A stretch of DNA of 64,000 nucleotides, taken from DASRFA01 sp035651755 (lineage in GTDB: Bacteria; Desulfobacterota; Binatia; UBA12015). Location: assembly GCA_035651755.1 (NCBI GenBank), contig DASRFA010000053.1, forward strand, positions 1 through 64,000, given 5' to 3'. The notes below the pieces were generated by a model. It saw only the letters and a list, made by a program, of their open reading frames with translations, was not told the DNA's origin and ran no database searches. The stretch's first letter is position 1, and each line of letters begins with the position of its first letter. This document shows positions 25,217 to 33,879 of this stretch, piece after piece. Both the position numbers and the translations under genes were made by a program.

Positions 25217-25461
25217 TCGTCGTGCAGAAGGTGGACTGGTTCCAGTTCCGCTCGGAGGACGGCAAGGCGTTCTTCGTGATGGTCTCGAGCCTGCCGAACG
25301 GCTTCTTCACGGCGGTGCCGTGCGACATCCCGCTCGTGCGGGCCGACCACTCGCTGATGGCGCTCGCGGCGACGCCGGAGGAAGCGCTCGCCCAGCTGCA
25401 GACGACCCTCGCCGGCAAGGGTCGCGACGACATCCTTCCGCCCGCGCCGCACGGGGGCTGA
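25201..25461 (+). CDS. Small hypothetical protein (86 aa)
   Basis: ATG 25201 follows a strong GAGGAGAGG site. The sequence is soluble and evenly composed: it opens FVVQKVDWFQFRSEDGKAFF, contains ADHSLMALAATPEEALAQL, which looks like an amphipathic helix, and ends in a Pro/Gly tail. I do not recognise a family. The start overlaps the divergent desaturase start by up to 16 bases, and the HIT gene begins 61 bases downstream, so it may be the first gene of a short operon with the HIT protein and the cytochromes. Confidence 0.65.
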   Translation: MSDTPFVVQKVDWFQFRSEDGKAFFVMVSSLPNGFFTAVPCDIPLVRADHSLMALAATPEEALAQLQTTLAGKGRDDILPPAPHGG

Positions 25462-25522
25462 CCGGGCCGCGGCGGACATTGGCGGGCGGCCGCGCCGACG
25501 AGCGGCGGCTTGGAGGCATGCC

Positions 25523-25873
25523 ATGGCGGACAAGACGCTCTTCGAAAAGATCATCGCGCGCGAGATCCCGGCTCAAATCGTGTACGAGGACGACCACTGC
25601 GTCGGTTTCCGGGACATCAATCCGCAGGCCCCGACGCACGTTCTCGTCGTGCCGCGGAAGCCCATCCGGGGGATCGGGTCGGCCGGCGACGAGGACCGGG
25701 AGGTCCTCGGGCGCGTCCTGCTCGCGGCCGCGGAGGTCGCGCGCCAGCAGGGCCTCGGCCGCGGCTATCGGCTCGTGATCAACGAGGGAGCGGACGCGGG
25801 CCAGACGGTGAGCCACCTCCACGTGCACGTGATCGGCGGCAAGCCCCTCGGATGGCCGCCGTTCCCGGGCTGA
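25523..25873 (+). CDS. HIT-family nucleotide hydrolase (HINT-like)
   Basis: The product is 116 aa, typical for bacterial Hint proteins. It has the standard start TLFEKIIAREIPAQIVYEDD, THVLVVPRKPI in the middle, and the HIT triad HLHVHVIGG near the C-terminus, where the middle His is the nucleophile. The enzyme class hydrolyses aminoacyl- or phosphoramidate-linked AMP in the cytoplasm. Its last 22 bases overlap the start of the cytochrome gene, suggesting translational coupling. Confidence 0.95.
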   Translation: MADKTLFEKIIAREIPAQIVYEDDHCVGFRDINPQAPTHVLVVPRKPIRGIGSAGDEDREVLGRVLLAAAEVARQQGLGRGYRLVINEGADAGQTVSHLHVHVIGGKPLGWPPFPG

Positions 25874-26808
25874 GGTGCCGCGGGCGCCGGACCGGGGGCG
25901 CGGTCGCCGCAGGCGCGCTGGCGCTCGCGTCGGTGAGCGGCTGCGGCGGGCGTGACACGGACCAGCGCGTCCCGCAGGCCGGCGACGCGGCGCGTGGCGC
26001 CATCGTGATGGCGCTCGCCGGCGGCTGCGGCTGCCACACCCCGAAGGAGGGGCCCGTTGGGTCCGGCGGGGTCGAGATCGCGACGCCCTTCGGGACCTTC
26101 TACTCGACGAACATCACCCCGGACCCGAAGACCGGCGTCGGCGAGTGGTCGGACGCCGAGATCGAGGGCGCGATCCGGCGCGGCGTCCTGCGCGACGGGT
26201 CGGTCGAGTCGCCGGTCATGCCGTACTTCGCCTACGCGGGCATGGCGGACGCCGACGTGCGCGACCTGATCGCCTACCTCCGGACGCTGCCGCCGGCGGA
26301 GCGCGCGAATCGCGCGGCGGAGCCGAAGGTCCCGCTGCCGCGGCTCGCCTACCGCGCCTGGCGGCTCCTCTTCGGACGCGGCGGTGCGGCTCCGGCGGCG
26401 GCTCCCGTAGCGGGACTCGAGCGCGGTCGATACTTGACGGAGCACGTCGCGATCTGCGGCGACTGTCACACGCCGCGGAATCGCCTCGGCACGCCCGACC
26501 GGAGCCTCGCCCTCGCGGGCGTCTCGAAGCGGCCCGGCGTGCCGTTCGCGCCCAACATCACGCCCGACGTCGAGACCGGGATCGGCAAGTGGGACGCGGG
26601 CGACATCGCGAACCTGCTCGCGACCGGCTTCAAGCCGGACTTCGACAACGTGCAGGGAGCCATGGCAGAGGTGATCGACGGCGTGGCGGGCGGTCCGGGC
26701 TACGGGAAGGCTCCCGAGCCCGACCTGCGCGCGATCGCCGAGTACGTGAAGACGGTTCCGCCGATCCATCACGTCCCGAAGGACGAGGATGACGGCGGCG
26801 ACGGCTGA
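25852..26808 (+). CDS. Diheme c-type cytochrome lipoprotein
   Basis: The product is 318 aa. ATG 25852 lies inside the end of the HIT gene. An n-region rich in Arg, then AVAAGALALASVSGCGG, gives a signal peptide with a lipobox Cys. Two cytochrome c domains follow. The first has GGCGCHTPKEG, that is CXCH instead of the normal CXXCH, and the second has ICGDCHTPRN. FYSTNITPDP and FAPNITPDVETGIGKW are the repeated loop regions that supply the distal ligand area in this family, which also occurs as cytochrome subunits of membrane alcohol and gluconate dehydrogenases. It is periplasmic, membrane-anchored and electron-transferring. Covalent attachment of the first heme is doubtful unless the one-residue deletion is tolerated. 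Confidence 0.85.
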   Translation: MAAVPGLRCRGRRTGGAVAAGALALASVSGCGGRDTDQRVPQAGDAARGAIVMALAGGCGCHTPKEGPVGSGGVEIATPFGTFYSTNITPDPKTGVGEWSDAEIEGAIRRGVLRDGSVESPVMPYFAYAGMADADVRDLIAYLRTLPPAERANRAAEPKVPLPRLAYRAWRLLFGRGGAAPAAAPVAGLERGRYLTEHVAICGDCHTPRNRLGTPDRSLALAGVSKRPGVPFAPNITPDVETGIGKWDAGDIANLLATGFKPDFDNVQGAMAEVIDGVAGGPGYGKAPEPDLRAIAEYVKTVPPIHHVPKDEDDGGDG

Positions 26809-26846
26809 GCGGCCCGACGGCGCTCGCGAGCGAGGAGGAGGAAACG

Positions 26847-27338
26847 ATGCGGAGCAACCAACCAGGCATCCGGGCGGCGGGCGCGTGCGCGATCGCCCTT
26901 GCGATCGCGACGGCGCTCACCGTGCGACCGGCTCGCGGCGATTCGAAAGAAGATCACTCGAAGCTTCCGCCGGGCCCGATCCGCGACCGCGCGGACCTGA
27001 TGGAGGGCGTCGGCAAGAACGCGAAGGCGATCGGGGGCGCCTTGAAGGCGGGCAAGCCCGCCGACATCGAGAAGCCGGCCGCCGACATCGCGTCGGTGAT
27101 GGACAAGTACGTGACCTTGTTCCCGGAGGGCAGCCAGGGCCACGGGTCGCGCGCGAAGCCCGCCGTCTGGACCGACCGGAAGAAGTTCGACGAGCTCGCG
27201 ATGCAGCTCAAGGACCAGGCGAACGCGCTCGCGGCCGCGGCGAAGTCCGGCGGCGACGTCAAGGCTGCGAGCGCCAGCATGTTCAACACCTGCAAGGCGT
27301 GTCACACGGACTTCCGGGAGAAGATGGAAGGGGAGTAA
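26847..27338 (+). CDS. Cytochrome c' family protein
   Basis: The product is 163 aa, starting at ATG 26847 after GGAGGAGG. A signal peptide ends near ARGDS. The mature part is a four-helix bundle: DRADLMEGVGKNAKAIGGAL, a DIASVMDKYVTLFPEGS helix-loop, FDELAMQLKDQANALAAAAK, and the C-terminal CKACHTDFREKM heme site, the position typical of cytochrome c'. Such proteins bind NO or act as periplasmic electron carriers. It lies 38 bases after the diheme cytochrome on the same strand and is probably co-transcribed. Confidence 0.9.
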   Translation: MRSNQPGIRAAGACAIALAIATALTVRPARGDSKEDHSKLPPGPIRDRADLMEGVGKNAKAIGGALKAGKPADIEKPAADIASVMDKYVTLFPEGSQGHGSRAKPAVWTDRKKFDELAMQLKDQANALAAAAKSGGDVKAASASMFNTCKACHTDFREKMEGE

Positions 27339-27374
27339 TGCGCGACATACCCGCCTGTCCGCCTTAGTCGTGGG

Positions 27375-28904
27375 GTGCAGGTGAAGCGCGCGAGCGGTTT
27401 GTGCGCGGTAGGTGTGCGAGTGCTCATCGCGGCGGTGGTGGCGGTCGTCGTCGCCGCGAACGTATCGTCGCTCGACGTCCGCGCCGGCGCGGATAGCCGC
27501 CTCTATTCCGACCGCGCTCAGGGGTTCGCCGTCCGGCTTCCGCGCGGTATGGAGGTCGATACCAGCCTAGGGCCGGTTGCGACCGTGATCTCCGACGATC
27601 GCACCCGCGTCGAAGTTTTCCACGAACTGCTCGGTCCGGACACGGTTGCCGAAAACTACATCTACTACAAGAGCCGGCCGATGCGCACGGGAGTGGATGC
27701 GGTTCGCATCCTCGACGACCGCGAACTGCACTCCAGCCGTTGGTCGCGGATCCACCAGCTCGTCTGGACCCGGCGTCCTCTGTCGCGTGTCGAGGTCGAT
27801 CGTCGGCACTACGCAACTTGGGATTTCGTCGTCGGGCCGAAGGAGGTCTGGTCCGTACACGTCAAGAGCACCGATCCTGAATGGGCTCTTCGTCACGGTA
27901 GTGACGTGGTCGATTCATTCGTAGTGTACGCCCCGACCGACTTACCGCGATTCCGTGCGCGTCAAGCAAGTGAACGAGCGGCTCCGCTCTCGGACGCGGC
28001 TCGCAAGGCATTCGATCATTACTTTGCCCGATCGGCGCGCCAAACCTGGGGCCTGTTCGAGCACGGCACTGCGGACAGCTACGCGAGTCTCTACGAGATC
28101 GAGGAGCGGTTGGGGCATCGGTTTCAGGTGTTGCTCGAGTACATCCTGATCGACGAAGTAAGAACCCCGTCCATCCTCGCAAACGCGCGCCGCGAGGGGC
28201 GACTTGTCGAGTTGACGCTCCAACTCGCGCCTCCCGATGGGGCTGCATCCACGGAGTTCGTATACGGCATCCTCGACGGCCGCTGGGATGCGGATTTGCG
28301 ACGGCTTGCGCGCGAAATCGCCGGCTCACAGGTACCCGTGTTGTTTCGCCTCAACAACGAGATGAACGGCGACTGGGTCGTCTACTCCGGTTATTGGACT
28401 TCAGAGGATGCGGACATTTCCAAGGAGACATGGCGGTACGTCTTTCGGATCTTCCAGGAGGAAGGAGCGACGAACGCGATTTGGATCTGGAATCCCCATG
28501 ATCGCTCCTTTCCGCCGTTCAAGTACAACCACGCCGTGATGTATGATCCTGGACCCGAGTATTACGACGTGGTCGGAATGACCGGCTACAACAATGGCAC
28601 GTACTATCCGAACGAGACATGGCGCACGTTCGACGAAATCTACGGGCGCATCTACGACGAGTACCTCGTGCAATTTCCCGGCAAGCCCTTCATGATTGCC
28701 GAGTTCGCGAGCTCGACGATCGGTGGCGACAAAGTCGCGTGGATCCGAAACACCATGGATCGGCTCAGTGCGTATCCCAACATCAAGATCGCCGTCTGGT
28801 GGAACGGCATCGACATGGACGGTTCCGTTCCGGCACGACCGTACCGCCTGCAGGGAGACGCCGTCATGGACGCGTTTGCAGAGGGCGTTCGGCACTACCG
28901 CTGA
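27375..28904 (+). CDS. Secreted glycoside hydrolase family 26-like protein (beta-mannanase type)
   Basis: The product is 509 aa, with start GTG 27375 and signal helix VLIAAVVAVVVAANV. Residues 40-195 form an extra N-terminal domain of unknown role. From about 210 to the end is a GH26-like barrel: GLFEHGTADSYASLYEIEER at the start, FRLNNEMNGDWVVYSG with the acid/base Glu, FVYGILDGRWDADLRRLA, WIWNPHDRSFPP, YDVVGMTGYNNGTYYPNETW and FMIAEFASS with the nucleophile Glu. It should cut beta-mannans or related bacterial polysaccharides outside the cell. GH26-type proteins are also common in exopolysaccharide gene clusters, in keeping with glycosyltransferases downstream. It converges on the GT39-type gene with a 47-base gap. 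Confidence 0.85.
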   Translation: MQVKRASGLCAVGVRVLIAAVVAVVVAANVSSLDVRAGADSRLYSDRAQGFAVRLPRGMEVDTSLGPVATVISDDRTRVEVFHELLGPDTVAENYIYYKSRPMRTGVDAVRILDDRELHSSRWSRIHQLVWTRRPLSRVEVDRRHYATWDFVVGPKEVWSVHVKSTDPEWALRHGSDVVDSFVVYAPTDLPRFRARQASERAAPLSDAARKAFDHYFARSARQTWGLFEHGTADSYASLYEIEERLGHRFQVLLEYILIDEVRTPSILANARREGRLVELTLQLAPPDGAASTEFVYGILDGRWDADLRRLAREIAGSQVPVLFRLNNEMNGDWVVYSGYWTSEDADISKETWRYVFRIFQEEGATNAIWIWNPHDRSFPPFKYNHAVMYDPGPEYYDVVGMTGYNNGTYYPNETWRTFDEIYGRIYDEYLVQFPGKPFMIAEFASSTIGGDKVAWIRNTMDRLSAYPNIKIAVWWNGIDMDGSVPARPYRLQGDAVMDAFAEGVRHYR

Positions 28905-28951
28905 CGTCTTCCGGGTTCGCCCGAGGCGTTCCGCCGCGGCGCCCGCACATT

Positions 28952-30562
28952 TCAACGAGGGTCGACGAGCTGGAGATCGATGCCGGGGGCGGACCGAATG
29001 GTCCGACACCGCGCGATCCGGCAGAGCTCGTCGATCCAGGATTGGGCATTGAATTTCACATGGTCCTCGACGATGAGGCAGTGTTGTCGCGAGCGAATCT
29101 CCGGCACCTCGGCTACCGGCACGACGAGCGGATCGATGGTGCGTCGCGCGTTCGGAGGATCGTACACGGCGACTGCCATGGGGATGGAGGTCACAATCGG
29201 AGCATTGGGTGGGCACGCGGCGATGAGGTCGGGAAGGCGCGCGTACTCGCCGGCTGGACGCACCTGGAACATCTTGTCGCGCGATGCCCAGACCGGCGGA
29301 AGCAGCAGGACGCAAGCGGCCGCTACCGACAACAATCGAGAGCGCCGGCCGAGCTGCTCGACGCCGAGGCCTGCGAGCCACGCGAGCGGTACGTAGGCCG
29401 GGAGCATGTAGCGCGGCTCGGACACCCACATCAGCGAGATCAGCGAGACGTGCACGACGACCCAGGAAAGCAGCCAGACGGAAACAAGGCGATCGCGTGA
29501 CGTGCCGAGGACGAGCGGAACGAAAGCCAGCGGGAGAAGCAGAGAGCTATGACAGAGGGGCACCCAGATCGCACCGCCGTCACCGCCGCCGAGGAAGTGC
29601 AGGTACGCGAGGAGATGTCCCTCATTCGGACGGTACATGAGAGGGTTGTTCGACGCCTCGAATGCATGGGAGAGCTTGAGCACCGATTCGATCGGACCGT
29701 AGGTCGTACTGGTCAGCCCGACTCGGGTCAGCTGCCAGAGAGCGGCGGGTAGCAGCGAGAGCGCCATGGCCGCGACCGCGAAGATCTTGCGGCGCCAGGT
29801 GACGTTCGCCACGTGGGGAGCCAACACGACGAGCCAGATGAAGGAGAGGACCTCCGAATAACGGGTCAGCACCGCTGCGCCGAACACCGTACCAGCGAGA
29901 ACGGCGGTGAGCGGGCCACGGCCGGCGAGCCACAGCGCGGCGCCGAGCAAAGTGACCGTCACGGCAGTCGCGTCCGCCATGGCCTGCTGGCTGTAGGCCA
30001 CGTGCAGCGGGTTCAAGACCCAGAATGCCGCGGTCAGAATCGCGGCCGGAAACCCGAAGAGCGCTGCGCTGCAAACGGCGGCGAGAGGCGGCGCCAGCGA
30101 GCCGAGTAGCGCCGAGGCGAGGGCCGGCGCGGAAGCCCCCGGCTCTGCGAAGCCGCTCACGGCCAGAATGGCAGCAGCGTATCCTGGCGGATGATAAGGG
30201 ATCTGCCGGCCCGATCCCCAATCCATGAGGAATTGCCCGTGGCGAAGGGCCCGGGCGACGAGGAGATACCCGTAGCTGTCGAAGTAGACGTCGAGGTGCC
30301 GGCTCCGCCAAAGCACCCGCACCACGACGCCGACGATCGAAATCGCGGCCACGGCCGCAAGCCACCTTCCTCCCGTCGAGCGCACTAGCAGATAATGGAA
30401 GAGTTGACGTTTCGTGTTGGCATCAGCCGCCTCTGACCGGCTCCGGCCGACGTTCCGGGCACCGTTACAGGATCGAGCAGGATCCCAACAGCGGCAATCG
30501 TAGATCCACCGCTCCGAAACCGACCCATCCCCGAGCTGCGTGAGCGCGGCGTCGGTCGTCAT
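28952..30562 (-). CDS. Membrane glycosyltransferase, GT39/ArnT-like (PMT_2 family)
   Basis: The product is about 536 aa from ATG 30562; further in-frame starts at 30616 and 30631 cannot be excluded, since none has a good ribosome site. After a hydrophilic start come ten or more membrane helices, beginning WLAAVAAISIVGVVVRVLW. The first periplasmic loop carries DSYGYLLVARALRHG and IPYHPPGYAAAILAV, with the acidic residue and the HPPG motif of ArnT/PMT-type transferases, and LTRYSEVLSFIW follows later. A short C-terminal periplasmic domain ends with IDLQLVDPR. Such enzymes move a sugar from a polyprenyl-phosphate donor to lipid or protein on the outer face of the inner membrane. Confidence 0.85.
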   Translation of the reverse strand: MTTDAALTQLGDGSVSERWIYDCRCWDPARSCNGARNVGRSRSEAADANTKRQLFHYLLVRSTGGRWLAAVAAISIVGVVVRVLWRSRHLDVYFDSYGYLLVARALRHGQFLMDWGSGRQIPYHPPGYAAAILAVSGFAEPGASAPALASALLGSLAPPLAAVCSAALFGFPAAILTAAFWVLNPLHVAYSQQAMADATAVTVTLLGAALWLAGRGPLTAVLAGTVFGAAVLTRYSEVLSFIWLVVLAPHVANVTWRRKIFAVAAMALSLLPAALWQLTRVGLTSTTYGPIESVLKLSHAFEASNNPLMYRPNEGHLLAYLHFLGGGDGGAIWVPLCHSSLLLPLAFVPLVLGTSRDRLVSVWLLSWVVVHVSLISLMWVSEPRYMLPAYVPLAWLAGLGVEQLGRRSRLLSVAAACVLLLPPVWASRDKMFQVRPAGEYARLPDLIAACPPNAPIVTSIPMAVAVYDPPNARRTIDPLVVPVAEVPEIRSRQHCLIVEDHVKFNAQSWIDELCRIARCRTIRSAPGIDLQLVDPR

Positions 30563-30986
30563 GCGGAGCGACGCCGGACGCGTGCTCGAGGTGTCGTAGC
30601 GCTCACGGAGACCCATCGTGCGACACGGCATGGTGACGCGCTGGGCGGCCCAATGCGCTCTCACGAGCTCGATCGGTGGGACGGAGCGAACCGGTCTTCC
30701 GAGCGAACCAGGCCCGCGGCTTTTCAAAATCGCGCGCTCTTCACGCAGAGCGGTCTTGCCGCGGAGTCGGGTGAGCTCCCGGCGTTCGCCGGTTGCCAGA
30801 TGGTGGCGCCGTGCGGCGCCGGCGCCCCGCGAGCGAGCCGCAAGGCCGTTGGATGTCCGCGGCAATCAGCGTTGACCGCACAACCAAAATTTGTTCCGAA
30901 ACCAAACGTGTATGCCATGGCTTGACGGGCAAATGCCGGTGCTGATATGTCCCGGCGCGATGTATCCGGAAAGTCCCACACGTCGG
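30563..30986. other. Divergent intergenic region
   Basis: About 420 bases separate the GT39-type gene from the secreted-protein gene; no gene is supported here. The part near 30880-30925 is much less GC-rich than its surroundings (AACCAAAATTTG and AAACGTG lie in it) and is the likely promoter zone of the rightward genes. Confidence 0.5.
30922..30948 (+). promoter_or_regulatory. Possible sigma-70 promoter
   Basis: TTGACG at 30922 and TGATAT at 30943 are separated by 15 bases, slightly short of the usual 17. It lies 39 bases before the chosen start at 30987, in a locally AT-richer stretch. Confidence 0.25.
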
Positions 30987-31466
30987 ATGTCCTCTCGTCG
31001 TTCCGTGATTTCCCTGCCTATGTCCCTTTGGATGGCCTTCGCAGTCGCGACGCTCGCGTCGCCGGCATTCTTGCCCGTGCCGATCGGCGCCGCTCAGGAC
31101 GTGGTGCCGAACCCCGATTTCGACTCCCCCGTCGATCCCCGGGGATTGCAAAGCGAGGTGGGCCAGCCCGCCGCGGTTCATCACACCGCCGAAAGCGCGG
31201 AATGGCGCGTGTTCCGCGATCCCGGGACGGGCGAGCTCGTCGATCCACCCGCGTCGCCGCCGCTCGCCGGGCCTGCTGGAGTGGCGCCCAAGGCGACGCT
31301 CGTCGAGCGTCCGAGCCCCGCGAGAGCGGGCGGCATGGTCATCGACCTGGGAGATCGATTTCAGAGCGCTTCCACCGTGACTCGCGACGCATCTGGGATG
31401 CTGTCCGTCGAGTGCGTGACGCCCGGTACGCGCCAGACGACCGCGGACACCGGCGGCGGCCGGTGA
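30987..31466 (+). CDS. Small secreted protein of unknown function
   Basis: The product is 159 aa from ATG 30987, chosen because it gives a clean signal peptide (SSRRSVISLP, a hydrophobic core MAFAVATLASPAF and cleavage near GAAQ). Upstream in-frame starts would add an unlikely leader. The mature part contains EWRVFRDPGTGELVDPPAS and GGMVIDLGDRFQSAST and ends with a single-Cys motif SVECVTPG. I have seen this pattern (FRDPxTGELxxPP then MVDLxGRF) in short exported proteins of environmental proteobacteria and acidobacteria, without a known function. The metalloprotease gene follows after 24 bases on the same strand; the two are probably co-transcribed and may work together. Confidence 0.65.
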   Translation: MSSRRSVISLPMSLWMAFAVATLASPAFLPVPIGAAQDVVPNPDFDSPVDPRGLQSEVGQPAAVHHTAESAEWRVFRDPGTGELVDPPASPPLAGPAGVAPKATLVERPSPARAGGMVIDLGDRFQSASTVTRDASGMLSVECVTPGTRQTTADTGGGR

Positions 31467-31490
31467 CCTTCCGGCGCTGCGAGCCTGCCC

Positions 31491-32837
31491 GTGTGCGCCG
31501 TCAAGATCCGATTCCGGCCCACAATCGTTTGCATGCTGGGCATGAGCTTCTTTCTGGCCGCGTTCGCGACCAAGGCGTCTTCCGCTGAGATCCTGATCTC
31601 GAACCAGGATCTTCCCGGCCAGGGATTGAACGATCCGACGCCGGCGTCACCGGTCGGCGGAAACGCCGGGACGACGCTTGGCCAGCAACGGTTGATCGTC
31701 CTCCAGAACGTCGCGCAAACGTGGGCCGACCGGCTCCAGCCGAACGTGCCGATCATCGTCGAGGCACACTTCGCCAGCCTGTTCTGTAACCTGTCTCAGG
31801 CGACCCTCGCTCAGTCTGGACCCACGATGGTCGCACGTGATTTCGCGAACGCGCCGCGGGCGGCGACCTTGTACCCGATCGCGCTTGCCAACTCGCTGGC
31901 CGGGGAGGATCTCGCTCCTTCCCGAGCCGAGGTCGCAGCCACGTTCAACAGCCAACTCGGGCGCCCGGGCTGTGGATTCAACTATTATCTTGGCCTCGAC
32001 GCGAGCCCGCCATCGGGGACCATCGACCTGTACTCGGTTGCCCTGCACGAGTTCGCCCACGGTTTGGGATTCGTCGCGTTCTTCGACCCCCAAACGGGCG
32101 AGAAGCTGAACGGTTTCGACGATGCCTATCTGGTCAATCTGACCGACAACACGACCGGCCAGCCGTTGCGCTCCGTGAGCGACGCGGCGCGGGCAGCCGC
32201 GTGCCTGAAGCCGGATCAGGTGCTGTGGACGGGAGCCGCCGTGACTGCGGGAAGCAGCGCGCTCACGGCAGGCGTGGGGCCCGGTGGCCACGTCCCCATC
32301 TACACGCCTGCACAGCTCCGGCCGGGCTCGTCGGTATCGCACTTCACCACCAGCCTGACGCCGAACGAGCTCATGGAGCCGTCCTACACCGGACCCAACA
32401 AAAATCTTGATCTGACAAAAGACTTGTTGGATGATCTCGGCTGGAGTGAACCAGGCCCGGTGGGACCGTGCGATCCCTCGTCCACGTCGCTCTGTCTTCT
32501 CGACGGGCGCTTCTCGGCGCGCCTCGAATGGAGCGATGGCGGCCCGAGCGGCCTGCGTCCGGCGTTCGTGGCGGCGGCTCACGCCTCCGGCAGCGCCTCC
32601 TCTTCCGGGCTGTTCTACTTTTTTTCGGCGGACCCGAGCAACTGGGAGGTGCTCGTGAAGATGATCGATGGGTGTGCCAGCGGAGGTAAGTTCTGGCTGC
32701 TGGTCTCCGCATCGACTGGATTTCAGTGGCGGTTGACGGTTTCCGACCTGTCCACAGGTGCGACGCGAGTCTATGAGCATCCGCTCGATGGTCATGCGTC
32801 CGGAATCGCGGACTTTGCCGCCTTTAGTTGTCCCTAG
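31491..32837 (+). CDS. Secreted zinc metalloprotease-like protein with a C-terminal CLLxxRF domain
   Basis: The product is 448 aa from GTG 31491, with a signal peptide ending near ATKASSA. The catalytic part (about 35-325) begins LPGQGLNDPTPASPVGGN and QRLIVLQNVAQTWAD and contains the zinc motif VALHEFAHGLGFVAFFD (HEXXH; the third metzincin His is not in place), followed by an inserted segment and NELMEPSYTG. Residues of about 328-448 form a separate domain: CDPSSTSLCLLDGRF, RLEWSDGGPSG, GLFYFFSADPSNWEVLVKMI, FWLLVSASTGFQWRLTVSD. The same domain opens the next gene's product. The protein is exported and likely acts on extracellular proteins, with the C-terminal domain perhaps for targeting. 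Confidence 0.85.
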   Translation: MCAVKIRFRPTIVCMLGMSFFLAAFATKASSAEILISNQDLPGQGLNDPTPASPVGGNAGTTLGQQRLIVLQNVAQTWADRLQPNVPIIVEAHFASLFCNLSQATLAQSGPTMVARDFANAPRAATLYPIALANSLAGEDLAPSRAEVAATFNSQLGRPGCGFNYYLGLDASPPSGTIDLYSVALHEFAHGLGFVAFFDPQTGEKLNGFDDAYLVNLTDNTTGQPLRSVSDAARAAACLKPDQVLWTGAAVTAGSSALTAGVGPGGHVPIYTPAQLRPGSSVSHFTTSLTPNELMEPSYTGPNKNLDLTKDLLDDLGWSEPGPVGPCDPSSTSLCLLDGRFSARLEWSDGGPSGLRPAFVAAAHASGSASSSGLFYFFSADPSNWEVLVKMIDGCASGGKFWLLVSASTGFQWRLTVSDLSTGATRVYEHPLDGHASGIADFAAFSCP

Positions 32838-32880
32838 ACCTTTGGCCCAACCAAGCACCGCCGAAGAGAAAGGACCCATC

Positions 32881-33795
32881 ATGCGTGCTCTACCTATTCT
32901 CGCGAGCAACCGGCACCTGGAAGACGCGTCGATCGCGGTCACCATGGGCGGCTCGACGGTGCGCGTACGATACTGGTTGCGTGCCGTGGTCGCGGCGCTG
33001 GCGCTCGTGGCGCTCGCCGGGTCGGCAGGCGCAGTCTGCGTCCCGTCCTCGACCACGCTTTGCCTACTCAACAATCGATTCGCCGCAAGACTTCAGTGGA
33101 ATGACGGCGGCCCCGCCGGATTGCGCGACGCATTCGTGGCTGCCCCCCAGACCGACGGTAGCGCGTCGGCGTCCGGGATCTTCTATTTCTTCGCGGGCGA
33201 TCCGAACAACTGGGAAGTGCTCGTCAAGATGCTGAATGCGTGCGCGAACAACCCGGCTCGGTACTGGGTCCTCGTTTCAGCGTCCACGGGCTTTCAGTTC
33301 GCGTTGACGATCACCGACACCGTCACTGGCGCTGCCGAGACGTTCGGAAAGCCGCTCAACGGGCAAGCAGGGGGCATCGCGGACTTCGATACGTTCCCTG
33401 GGTCGTGTACGCCAATCTCGTCCGCGCAGGTGCGGTACCTGAACGATCTGCTTTGCTTCAGCGCGCCGTTCACATCGAGCCTGAGTGCAAACGGGTTTCA
33501 GTGGAGTTCGTTCAGCGGTACGGCGTCGCCGTATCAGTCGGTGAACCGTACGAGCCTCGGGCCGTTCGCTGAGATCAACGATTCCGTGTGTGCAAATGCC
33601 GCCTATCCGGGAACGTTCACGGTCAGCTCTGGGCGCCGATACGCGTTGGTGCAGACGATCCAGAATGGGAACCGTATCTTGGGCCTCCTCGACGAAGGAG
33701 CCGCCGAGGTGGTCGGTGACCCGCATGCCGGGGCGGGGTTGGTGCAATCGCTGCCGGCCGACAAGTCTGACGACCGGCTCTCCGTCTGTGACTAG
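32881..33795 (+). CDS. Secreted protein carrying the same CLLxxRF domain as its upstream neighbour
   Basis: The product is 304 aa from ATG 32881, which has AAAGGA six bases upstream. A signal peptide with a long n-region ends near GSAGAVC. Residues 55-180 match the C-terminal domain of the metalloprotease almost motif for motif: CVPSSTTLCLLNNRF, RLQWNDGGPAG, GIFYFFAGDPNNWEVLVKML, YWVLVSASTGFQFALTITD. The remaining 120 residues (YLNDLLCFSAPFTSS, VCANAAYPGTFTVSSGRRY, DRLSVCD) are unique, with paired Cys that could form disulfides. It probably arose by duplication of the neighbour's domain. The 43-base gap suggests a shared transcript. Confidence 0.75.
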   Translation: MRALPILASNRHLEDASIAVTMGGSTVRVRYWLRAVVAALALVALAGSAGAVCVPSSTTLCLLNNRFAARLQWNDGGPAGLRDAFVAAPQTDGSASASGIFYFFAGDPNNWEVLVKMLNACANNPARYWVLVSASTGFQFALTITDTVTGAAETFGKPLNGQAGGIADFDTFPGSCTPISSAQVRYLNDLLCFSAPFTSSLSANGFQWSSFSGTASPYQSVNRTSLGPFAEINDSVCANAAYPGTFTVSSGRRYALVQTIQNGNRILGLLDEGAAEVVGDPHAGAGLVQSLPADKSDDRLSVCD

Positions 33796-33879
33796 ACGAT
33801 CGATTCGAACGGTGACGTCAGCTTCGCTGTTGGCTCTCGGTTTGCACTCCCAGATCTGATTCGCGAAACATCGTCAGCG

